From a virus, in IMG/VR virus record IMGVR_UViG_3300032163_000120, positions 1-20,374 of that record: a stretch of DNA of 20,374 nt; one strand, written 5' to 3'. Positions 14,856 to 20,374 of this stretch are shown piece by piece. The translations under genes and the position numbers were made by a program. Every line of letters starts with the position of its first letter. Position 1 is the first letter of the stretch. The notes under the pieces are model-generated. The model was not told where the DNA came from and did not search any database. It saw only the letters and a program-made list of their open reading frames with translations.

Positions 14856-15614
14856 CTACATAGTGATAATCCCCTCCGTGATACTCCACGGACCACTGGC
14901 CATGAACTCCTCATCATAGGCCATCTTGACGATCTCGGTCTTGGAGGGATTGGCACTCACGACCGCAAAGGCCTTAGCTGCCAACTGCTGCTTGGTCAGG
15001 CCCTCCGGATTCTCACTCAACACCTGCATAAACGCCCCCAGGGCCATATCACTGATCTCGGAAGTATCACCAGCCGGGGCTTTGGCCTTCGCTGCTGCCG
15101 GAGCCTTACCCGTCACCTTGGCCGGTGCCTTGGCCTTGGCCTTAGCTCCAGGGAGTTCCAACACCTTGGTAACGATGAGGATCATATCCTCATACACCTT
15201 ACCATCCGCACGGGGTGCCTTGACCAACCCTGCCCTCTTGGGTGCCGCCACTCTCTCAAAGTGAGCTTTGGTGCCCACCAGGGCACTGGCCTTATCCTCC
15301 AGGCGATTCTCCGGGAACCCTCCTGAGACCATGGAGGATAGAAACAACCCAAAGTTACTTCCAGAGTTGAGCTTGCCCGATCCTTCCAGGCTCTCACCAT
15401 CCTCGCTGGGGGTCCCACCTTTCCCAGTGCTTAGCAACTGCTCATACTCCTCCCCGGCAGCGTCCGCAACCGTCAATTCAAAGACCGGAACCTCAGAAAC
15501 GGCCTTTCCCCCAAAGTTGCTCATAATGAACCTGGCCCCTGTGATCGTAGCGTCCATATCACCCCAAAGCCCTCCTCCTACCGACATTTCACTTGGTTTT
15601 AAGCTAATACTCAT
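14856..15614 (-). CDS. Probable ssDNA-binding accessory protein with flexible linker
   Basis: 252 residues from ATG 15614. The ribosome binding site is a weaker GAGAGG, ten bases away. Residues 1-150 are beta-rich ('DMDATITGARFIMSNFGG', 'PVFELTVADAAGEEYEQLLS', 'SNFGLFLSSMVSGGF'), like a family of phage proteins that accompany Sak4/annealing ATPases. Residues about 155-185 are an Ala/Lys/Pro linker (GAKAKAKAPAKVTGKAPAAA). The last 65 residues form a helical, winged-helix-like domain ('GLTKQQLAAKAFAVV'). I infer single-strand DNA binding or loading from the neighbourhood and layout; no OB-fold signature is certain. It is the first gene after the 397-bp control region, so it is probably transcribed from its own promoter. 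Confidence 0.5.
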   Translation of the reverse strand: MSISLKPSEMSVGGGLWGDMDATITGARFIMSNFGGKAVSEVPVFELTVADAAGEEYEQLLSTGKGGTPSEDGESLEGSGKLNSGSNFGLFLSSMVSGGFPENRLEDKASALVGTKAHFERVAAPKRAGLVKAPRADGKVYEDMILIVTKVLELPGAKAKAKAPAKVTGKAPAAAKAKAPAGDTSEISDMALGAFMQVLSENPEGLTKQQLAAKAFAVVSANPSKTEIVKMAYDEEFMASGPWSITEGIITM

Positions 15615-15656
15615 GGTGTAAGTTCCTCTCTTTCTTGGTTAATTGTTAATTTCGAT

Positions 15657-15791
15657 ACCCTACCCAAGTAGTTCTACCCCTCCCATTTCACCCCCTCTCT
15701 GTAAGTACCTATGATTATTATACTATACGGTGCGTTTAATAATATCAATAACTTAAGGCTCTTTTTGCCACCCTACCTAAGCAGCTCCACC
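15657..15791. repeat. Pair of 22-bp direct repeats (C/T variants)
   Basis: Copies at 15657-15678 and 15770-15791 share 18 of 22 bases (core ACCCTACCyAAGyAGyTC), and all four differences are C/T transitions. They are 113 bp apart. This could be a protein-binding site in a control region. The 15657 copy overlaps the 8-codon leader-like frame. Confidence 0.55.
15717..15748 (-). promoter_or_regulatory. Candidate promoter for the ssDNA-binding/Sak4 unit
   Basis: On the minus strand TTGATA (15748-15743) precedes TATAGT (15 bp spacer) or TATAAT at 15722-15717 (20 bp spacer). Neither spacer is ideal, but this is the best sigma70-like match in the gap and it points at the 15614 gene, about 100 bp away. 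Confidence 0.3.
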
Positions 15792-15912
15792 TATTTTGTA
15801 ACTATGTGGTTTTGCTGCCAATCACCCCTATTTTTCCTTTGTGACGGGTTTTTTACTCCTATATCTTTCCTATATAATTTGACTTACTATTAAAGTTGTT
15901 TGGAAGTAAAAC

Positions 15913-15980
15913 TATACACAAGGTACACTTAGTTAAAGGTATTAATAACTTAATGTATACACAGGGTATACATCATACCC
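15913..15980. repeat. TATACACA repeats with nested inverted repeat
   Basis: TATACACAAGGTACAC (15913-15928) and TATACACAGGGTATAC (15956-15971) match at 14 of 16 positions. The second copy contains two GTATAC palindromes 5 bp apart, and GGGTAT (15964-15969) pairs with ATACCC (15975-15980). They look like iterons or operator half-sites next to the helicase gene. Confidence 0.5.
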
Positions 15981-16011
15981 TACATTTAGTATTTATATCA
16001 ACAACTTGTTA

Positions 16012-17421
16012 TTAACACATGGTGAGGTGCCTATTTTTAAGAGCAAAGTGGTAGACACTCCCCTCTCTGGTCCTCTTCCTACTTACCACTCTGGTAAGGT
16101 TACGGCCAAAGGCGGTAATGTTCACAGGACTCAGGCCACGGTCCTGCGCCCATACCCTATACCTACGGTAGATATCAATAGCCCGGGTCCATACCTCACC
16201 ATTGATATCCACCGCCTCATCCCCCAGGAAGGATTGCAGGTAGTCCTCTTCCTCTTCATACTCCTTGGTACTCTGACGTATCACAGGTGGGGTTAGCAAT
16301 CCGTACTCCTGCCACTCCAGGCATCCCCGGATAGCCCAGGCAAGTATACCCTGGTCCTCGATCTGTGTGAAGCGGCGCATAAGGTCCAAGTCCCGCTTCC
16401 TTTCGTCAGGTTTGGTAGGGTTTTCCACAAAGGACAGGGTGAAGGGCACCAGGTGGAGACGTTGGAACAGGGCGTAGTCGTTGGCATCCACCTGGGGTTT
16501 GTGATTAGTGAGTAGAAACATGGTGTGGGTAGGGTGAAAGGTTATCTCATCCTTACCGTATAGGGGCCGGGCCGTGATGGTATCCCCACCGCAGAGCCAC
16601 TTGACCAGGGAGGTGGAGAGCTTTCGCCCCTCATCGGTCTCGTTGGCCCACACCAACCTCTTACCCTGGAGATTCATGAGGTCCGGGCTGGCAGAGGCGC
16701 TGTTCCGGGTATAGGTCTGCTCCATTAAGAGGGATGAGGACACCGGGGTGGCAAAGCTCCCCAACACCTTACCCAACACCTCCAGCATCGTACCCTTGCC
16801 ATTACGTCCTCGTCCGTATAGGACCGGGAATATACCCTCACTCGATGTACCACTCAAAGCATACCCCACCAACCTCCTTAGATAACCTGCCATAGCCTTA
16901 TTCCCATTCATGATCTGGAGCAGAAATTCCTCCCACCGGGGACAGGTGACTTGCAGACCCCGGAAGGTGGTGGGGCAGCAGGCTCGCAGATAATCCTCCT
17001 GCTTCCCACTTACCATCTTACCGGTCCTGAGATTCACTACCCCGTTCTCACAAGGAAGGAGCCAGGGGGTGCTATCCCACCGTATCCCCCCCTCGCGGGA
17101 TAGTTTTGAGGCTGCGAGCTTCAACACACTCACTCTGCGGCTGTAGGTGTTAAGGCTGTTGATCCTCTTCTTCAATTCTCTCCGTATATCCTCCTGCCAT
17201 TTATCGGAGGTGTTCAGTAACTCCTTCCTATAGACTTTGGCTACCTCATCCACCGCACTCACCACCCCCTCACCACTGTCCTCCTTCCAATAGTGATCGC
17301 CCCACTTGTACCAGGTGCGGGTAGAACGGTCATAGCAGTATTCGGCTATAAACAACTCCACAAACAGGTTTGCGTCCCCTACTTCGTTCATCTCCAGGTG
17401 TTTGGTAATTTGTGGGTCCAT
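16012..17421 (-). CDS. D5/P4-type SF3 replicative helicase (no primase domain)
   Basis: 469 residues from ATG 17421, seven bases after AGGAGG; the ATG at 17427 is only one base from it. Residues about 1-190 contain the D5-N-like region ('WLLPCENGVVNLRTGKMVSG', then 'CCPTTFRG'). The SF3 ATPase follows: Walker A 'GRGRNGKGT' (203-211), Walker B 'RLVWANETDEG' with Glu261, and motif C 'MFLLTNHKP' with Asn306. A C-terminal winged-helix-like segment ('IDIYRRYRVWAQDRGL') ends the chain. Proteins of this family unwind the phage or plasmid origin. Most phage and P4-type forms carry an N-terminal primase, which is missing here. It ends right at the AT-rich gap, which supports an origin role for that gap. 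Confidence 0.88.
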   Translation of the reverse strand: MDPQITKHLEMNEVGDANLFVELFIAEYCYDRSTRTWYKWGDHYWKEDSGEGVVSAVDEVAKVYRKELLNTSDKWQEDIRRELKKRINSLNTYSRRVSVLKLAASKLSREGGIRWDSTPWLLPCENGVVNLRTGKMVSGKQEDYLRACCPTTFRGLQVTCPRWEEFLLQIMNGNKAMAGYLRRLVGYALSGTSSEGIFPVLYGRGRNGKGTMLEVLGKVLGSFATPVSSSLLMEQTYTRNSASASPDLMNLQGKRLVWANETDEGRKLSTSLVKWLCGGDTITARPLYGKDEITFHPTHTMFLLTNHKPQVDANDYALFQRLHLVPFTLSFVENPTKPDERKRDLDLMRRFTQIEDQGILAWAIRGCLEWQEYGLLTPPVIRQSTKEYEEEEDYLQSFLGDEAVDINGEVWTRAIDIYRRYRVWAQDRGLSPVNITAFGRNLTRVVSRKRTREGSVYHFALKNRHLTMC

Positions 17422-17432
17422 AGGCATACCTC

Positions 17433-18092
17433 CTACATCTTCAGGGTCACACTGATCTGGCGGCCCTCGGTAACGGTCACACCGGGTATCTTGCGTATTC
17501 CTCCTTCAATAGTAGCCCGGATTATCTGCTCCAACCCCTCCCGGCCCCTTTTGGTCTCCACAGCCCGGCGCAAATACTCCACAGGGACCTTGGTACTGTA
17601 CCCATCCTCAAGTTCAAAGTTCCATACCGGGGTGGCAGAGGTCCGTCCACTGTCGTTCTCTATCCTGGTCTCAGGGGCGAGGGCCACAGCACCATCAACA
17701 TCCTTGAGCGCCTCAGCAAGCTCCTTCATGTCTGTGTCCTTCTTCATCATGTAGTCCCCAATAGCCACCTTGTACATCTTCTCGGCTTTCTCCAGGGGAG
17801 GGATCACCAGTTTGAAGAAGGCCTCGATAGGAGCAATGAGCTGGTCCTTAATGGGCCGCATCACAAGCTCCTTATCAGCCTTGGCCCGACTCAACATCTC
17901 CTTAACCCTCACTAAGCGGTTATTAACCACCACCTCACCTTTATCATTCTTGATCTTCACCTTGGTGGCGGTCTCAAGCAATTCCGCACTCTCCTGCACC
18001 ACAGGGTCATCCTCCCGTGGAATCATAAACCTAAAGGCCATTGTTGCCGTAGTGAGCTTTGCTTCCTCTGCACTTACTGTTTGTTTTGCCAT
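17433..18092 (-). CDS. Coiled-coil protein of the replication module, function unknown
   Basis: 219 residues from ATG 18092 (GGAGAG upstream), ending in a TAG that is itself part of the helicase ribosome binding site (TAGGAGG). The middle has long charged helices ('RLVRVKEMLSRAKADKELVM', 'KLVIPPLEKAEKMYKVAIGDY'). The end has a compact domain, 'PVWNFELEDGYSTKVPVEYL' followed by 'GGIRKIPGVTVTEGRQISV'. This layout (long helices, then a W-x-F ... P-x-E-Y-L ... I-P-G-V domain) is common in phage proteins encoded beside recombination genes, but I know no proven activity. It may be an accessory or loading protein for the helicase or nuclease that flank it. Confidence 0.7.
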   Translation of the reverse strand: MAKQTVSAEEAKLTTATMAFRFMIPREDDPVVQESAELLETATKVKIKNDKGEVVVNNRLVRVKEMLSRAKADKELVMRPIKDQLIAPIEAFFKLVIPPLEKAEKMYKVAIGDYMMKKDTDMKELAEALKDVDGAVALAPETRIENDSGRTSATPVWNFELEDGYSTKVPVEYLRRAVETKRGREGLEQIIRATIEGGIRKIPGVTVTEGRQISVTLKM

Positions 18093-18101
18093 ATACTCTC
18101 C

Positions 18102-18194
18102 CTACCTTTCTATTAGAATTGAGATTAACTGCACCAGGAACATTAACCCCACCACCACCGGTATCAACCGGGTCACAACCCGGAGGACCCTCAT
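18102..18194 (-). CDS. 30-residue single-TM small protein
   Basis: ATG 18194 overlaps the nuclease stop as ATGA and follows TAGGTGAGG. The frame of 30 codons ends in TAG at 18104-18102, immediately before the GGAGAG site of the next gene, so it fills the gap between two genes exactly. The product is a basic head ('MRVLRVVTR'), one hydrophobic helix ('LIPVVVGLMFLVQLISILI') and Glu-Arg at the end, an ideal one-pass membrane peptide. Similar small proteins act as modulators or inhibitors at the inner membrane, but its target is unknown. The precise coupling at both ends is the main evidence that it is real. Confidence 0.55.
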   Translation of the reverse strand: MRVLRVVTRLIPVVVGLMFLVQLISILIER

Positions 18195-18862
18195 ACCTCA
18201 CCTACACTTTCCAACCACCGGTATGCAGCCAGAAGGGTCAGGAAGCCTTGGAAGTCACCGGGGTCATCGTGTGCCTTGAACCTCACCTTGCCGGTCTTGC
18301 GGCTCACACCTACCAACCCTCTCCGGCCTATAGACCTGTTGGTCATCTCTGTATAAGCCTGGGCATAGGCCGCTGTCTGTGCCCGGTCAATGTTGCGTAT
18401 GGTCCCGGTCTTGATATCCCCCACACTGGGAAGAGTATCACCCTTCAGGACCCACACCCGGTCCAACTTCCCTGCATACCCATAGGCAAGGCTATACACT
18501 ACCTTCTCCACCTCAACGATCTCCTGGACACTCCTATCCCGCCACACAATATAGTTACTTAATTGCGTGTACATCTCTGCTGGTGGGGTACCGATAATCT
18601 CCAACCCCCCACCTGTCATGTCCATGATAGCGGTGAAGTCGTGAATAGCCTGGCCGTACAGGGCGGCATCATTAGTCACTTGGTTGGCTTGCTCATTCCC
18701 CACCCTGCCTCGCCACTGTTGGAGGTATGGGTGGCCTATAATCCCTTTGACAGTCGTGACAGAGGGTAGGAGCCTCCCTTGGACAGGGTAATACCTCGGC
18801 TCCTCCCGCTCTTCTTGTCCGATCTCAAACCACCCCTCATCGGGGGCTGTGAGAACCATCAT
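18191..18862 (-). CDS. PD-(D/E)XK nuclease (RecB/Cas4-like exonuclease)
   Basis: 223 residues from ATG 18862 (ATG also at 18859); the ribosome binding site is weak. Motifs follow the family order: 'LPSVTTVKGIIGHPYLQQW' (32-50), 'YGQAIHDF' with His74, 'GYAGKLDRVWVL' with Asp134, 'VGDIKTG' (148-153) with catalytic Asp149 and Lys151, and 'AQTAAYAQAY' (161-170) with Gln162 and Tyr166. This is the core of the RecB/Cas4/lambda-exonuclease superfamily. It probably resects DNA ends to make single strands for the annealing ATPase encoded further down the same strand. No iron-sulfur Cys set like that of Cas4 is present, so a phage exonuclease is favoured over Cas4. Confidence 0.85.
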   Translation of the reverse strand: MMVLTAPDEGWFEIGQEEREEPRYYPVQGRLLPSVTTVKGIIGHPYLQQWRGRVGNEQANQVTNDAALYGQAIHDFTAIMDMTGGGLEIIGTPPAEMYTQLSNYIVWRDRSVQEIVEVEKVVYSLAYGYAGKLDRVWVLKGDTLPSVGDIKTGTIRNIDRAQTAAYAQAYTEMTNRSIGRRGLVGVSRKTGKVRFKAHDDPGDFQGFLTLLAAYRWLESVGEV

Positions 18863-18869
18863 AGGTGGC

Positions 18870-19892
18870 CTACTTCCGGGGGGTCTTGGGGGTGGTTTTA
18901 CCAGGGGACGGGGTAGTTGCCCTGGTTTTGCCCTTGCCTGCCGCCTGTGCCCTTCCAGGGGCCTTCTTCACAGCCTCTGTGGGTGGTTTTGCAATAGCTT
19001 GATAGGTTTTTTTGGCTGCTTTGGCCATCTCGGCCCGGCGAGCTACCACTTTGGCATGGGCACGGGCATTGTGGGCCGTATTCTTGGCCCGGCGAGAGCA
19101 GGGCTTGCACAGGGTGACCGGGTGGGATTCAATTCCTGCATTGCGAGGATCAAGATACCTCGGTTGCCCACAGGTACTACAGATAATCTTGTTGGGATAT
19201 AGGTTGATATCAATCTTCTCCGGGGTGCCGTTCCAGTTGAGCTGCCTCCTCCACACCGGCTCCTTGGGACCCACCTTGGTAACCTTGCCCGTCTTCTTGC
19301 TCATGGAGGTCTTGAGCGGCACAGTGACCTTACCACTCTTGGCCTTGTTGCCCTTGGCCTTGGGGTCCACGGGCCTACCTACATAAGCCAGCTTGGTAGG
19401 GGGCTGTTCAGGTACTTTGCCTGTCTTGGCCTTCTCTTTAGCCACAGCCGTCCGGGGCCGGGCCACCTTGGGTGCTATTTTCTTCGTTGCCATACTCTTC
19501 TCCTTCTCTTTGGCTTTGTGTGTATCCCCCACCACCTTCTTCTTAGCTGGGGATACGGTTGGGATTAGTGACATGGTTTTGGGTTTAGCCGGGGGTGGGG
19601 TCTCCATTGGGACCTGTGTCTTGGGGGTAGGGGGTGATGCTACCGGTGCTACCGGTGCTACTCCCTTCCCCGCCTCCAGGTCCAACTCATTAAACTTTAC
19701 CCTCATGATCTGGTCATCCACTATGGCCCACTTCTCTCTCACATCAGGAAAGGTTATGGTGAAGGTAGGTATTGCATTAATCAAGGCACTCCTTACCACT
19801 GCCCGTCCAAAGTCGGTCTCAATAACCCCTTTGGACAATCCCCCTTCCACCAGGGACTTCACAATATCCTGTGTTAGAAACACATTATCCAT
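18870..19892 (-). CDS. Lys/Pro/Ala-rich zinc-ribbon protein (putative DNA-binding)
   Basis: 340 residues from ATG 19892, with AAAGGAGGAGGAACT directly upstream; an earlier in-frame start at 19910 would overlap that site. Residues 1-75 look folded ('NVFLTQDIVKSLVEGGLSKG'). A Pro-rich spacer and a long Lys/Ala-rich, histone H1-like region follow (about 105-210). A zinc ribbon comes next, C238-x2-C241-x20-C262-x2-C265 ('IICSTCGQ' ... 'TLCKPCSRR'), then a second basic, disordered tail ('KKAPGRAQAAGKGKTRATT'). It should bind nucleic acid, perhaps as a phage nucleoid or transcription-modulating protein. An internal ATG at 19493 has AAGGAG six bases upstream and could yield a 207-residue form lacking the N-terminal domain. 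Confidence 0.65.
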   Translation of the reverse strand: MDNVFLTQDIVKSLVEGGLSKGVIETDFGRAVVRSALINAIPTFTITFPDVREKWAIVDDQIMRVKFNELDLEAGKGVAPVAPVASPPTPKTQVPMETPPPAKPKTMSLIPTVSPAKKKVVGDTHKAKEKEKSMATKKIAPKVARPRTAVAKEKAKTGKVPEQPPTKLAYVGRPVDPKAKGNKAKSGKVTVPLKTSMSKKTGKVTKVGPKEPVWRRQLNWNGTPEKIDINLYPNKIICSTCGQPRYLDPRNAGIESHPVTLCKPCSRRAKNTAHNARAHAKVVARRAEMAKAAKKTYQAIAKPPTEAVKKAPGRAQAAGKGKTRATTPSPGKTTPKTPRK

Positions 19893-19906
19893 AGTTCCTC
19901 CTCCTT

Positions 19907-20134
19907 TCACTCGATAGAATCAAGACCCGTAAGGGCCTCCTCCAAATTGTTAACTACATCCTCCAGGGCATTGATTGCCTCTTCTGCTGCATAAGCCTTA
20001 TCACCACCCTCCATATTCTCCGGCATATTATCCCGGTACTCCTGTTCCTCCTCCAGGGCAGTGTCTAACATTCCCTTGGCCTCTTCCAACATATTCACGA
20101 CCCTCTCCAAATTCTTGCGCCTCTTTTTGTTCAT
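19907..20134 (-). CDS. Small acidic helical phage protein
   Basis: 75 residues from ATG 20134, with AGGAGGTGAGAGAGT upstream. The pattern 'NKKRRKNLERVVNMLEEAKG', then 'EEQEYRDNMPENM', then 'AINALEDVVNNLEEAL' is that of a very common small early phage protein: two acidic helices joined by an E-x-Y-D-N-x-P-E loop. Its function has not been established to my knowledge. It is the first gene after a sigma70-like promoter and a long inverted repeat, so it should be expressed early and strongly. Confidence 0.8.
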   Translation of the reverse strand: MNKKRRKNLERVVNMLEEAKGMLDTALEEEQEYRDNMPENMEGGDKAYAAEEAINALEDVVNNLEEALTGLDSIE

Positions 20135-20160
20135 ACTCTCTCACCTCCTTTGTTTGATCC

Positions 20161-20188
20161 ATCCTATACCTATTACACCCCTTGTCAA
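20161..20188 (-). promoter_or_regulatory. Sigma70-like promoter for the minus-strand operon
   Basis: On the minus strand a perfect -35 TTGACA (20188-20183), a 16-bp spacer and TAGGAT (20166-20161) lie just upstream of the 75-residue gene. The predicted transcript would start only about 20 nt before the ATG, just ahead of the AGGAGG site. The -10 box is imperfect, hence moderate confidence. Confidence 0.5.
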
Positions 20189-20189
20189 C

Positions 20190-20236
20190 CCACATAATGT
20201 AGTGGTTTTGGTACTGTCCACCACTACATCTTGTGG
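20190..20236. repeat. 17-bp inverted repeat next to the promoter (operator candidate)
   Basis: Arms at 20190-20206 and 20220-20236 pair at 15 of 17 positions, with a perfect inner 10 bp (ATGTAGTGGT / ACCACTACAT) and a 13-bp loop. It ends one base from the -35 box. There is no T-run after it on either strand, so a terminator is less likely than a protein-binding operator or activator site. Confidence 0.65.
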
Positions 20237-20294
20237 TCTATCACCTCTCTCCCTCCTACGGGACAGACTTGCCCTGCCCCCCGGCACCAAAGGT

Positions 20295-20374
20295 TTAGTT
20301 GCACCTTATCCAATACTCCTCACCGTCAAAGTCCACAGAGGTATAGTCCTGCTTTAGCTCCTCTGCTGCTGCGT
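20295..20374 (-). CDS. 3' end of a truncated minus-strand gene
   Basis: The last codons of a gene whose start lies beyond the right edge. The frame entering at about 20372 reads 'AAAEELKQDYTSVDFDGEEY' followed by 'WIRCN' and TAA at 20297-20295. The charged, protein-like sequence and the AT/GC usage typical of the neighbouring genes support real coding. No family can be named from 25 residues. The 160 bp from its stop to the next start hold the inverted repeat and the promoter. Confidence 0.55.
   Translation of the reverse strand, partial: AAAEELKQDYTSVDFDGEEYWIRCN

Larger units (their letters stand above)
15615..16011. other. AT-rich intergenic control region, candidate origin
   Basis: 397 bp without a credible gene on either strand, visibly more AT-rich than its flanks and by far the longest gap in the window. 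It contains a pair of 22-bp imperfect direct repeats, two TATACACA-type repeats with a nested inverted repeat, repeated AATAACTTAA blocks (15747-15756 and 15944-15953) and a TATAAT-like box facing the ssDNA-binding gene. It follows the replicative helicase gene. This is a typical setting for a replication origin plus a promoter. The origin role is inference. A GAGAGGGGGTGAA-ATG on the minus strand opens only an 8-codon frame (MGGVELLG), a possible leader peptide. Confidence 0.5.

Noticed and set aside
18191-18862. Cas4-like nuclease as a sign of a CRISPR or defence locus
   Set aside because: The PD-(D/E)XK motifs fit a phage exonuclease; the Cas4 iron-sulfur cysteines are absent, and no Cas gene or repeat-spacer array is present.

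Overview
The window is a stretch of a double-stranded DNA tailed-phage genome (Caudoviricetes), most likely from an uncultured environmental phage of a bacterium that uses strong AGGAGG-type ribosome binding sites. The evidence is a tail-fibre gene, an M15 endolysin, a full replication and recombination gene set, dense packing with many 1-4 nt stop/start overlaps, and no metabolic or ribosomal genes. No integrase, repressor, tRNA, rRNA, CRISPR array or insertion sequence is visible. The host cannot be fixed. A secreted fibronectin-III-like protein and a lipoprotein with a proline-rich linker hint at an envelope with a periplasm, but that is inference.

Left block, plus strand, 1-8108 (virion end and lysis). 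The window opens inside a gene for a very large protein, probably an ejected or internal virion protein. It is followed by a repeat-built tail fibre whose 3' tip differs in base composition, two small genes of unknown role, an exported fibronectin-III-like protein, a papain-fold NlpC/P60-like hydrolase, a lipoprotein, a one-membrane-segment protein that is a holin candidate, and an M15 peptidase endolysin. The last four or five genes look like an envelope-attack and lysis cassette.

Right block, minus strand, 20374 down to 8118 (early and replication genes). Read in the direction of transcription, it starts at the right edge with the tail of a truncated gene, then a 17-bp inverted repeat next to a sigma70-like promoter. 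It continues with a small helical protein, a lysine-rich zinc-ribbon protein, a PD-(D/E)XK nuclease, a 30-residue membrane protein not recorded by ordinary gene-length cut-offs, a coiled-coil protein, and a D5/P4-type SF3 helicase. A 397-bp AT-rich, repeat-bearing gap follows and is the best candidate for an origin or second control region. After it come a probable ssDNA-binding accessory protein, a one-TM protein, a Sak4-like RecA-fold ATPase, a HAD-fold phosphatase, a zinc-binding protein with a poly-Glu tail, an ERCC4/HhH nuclease, a small Cys-containing protein, a family-4 uracil-DNA glycosylase fused to DNA polymerase A, and a cluster of very small genes ending nose-to-nose with the endolysin, only 9 bp apart.

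Together the minus-strand genes form a replication/recombination module: helicase, polymerase with proofreading, uracil surveillance, strand annealing, and two nucleases. No primase is visible, so priming must come from the host or from a gene outside the window. A recurring oddity is strong ribosome binding sites embedded in-frame in longer open frames, which predicts nested proteins at three places. There is also one small gene whose reading frame appears split.
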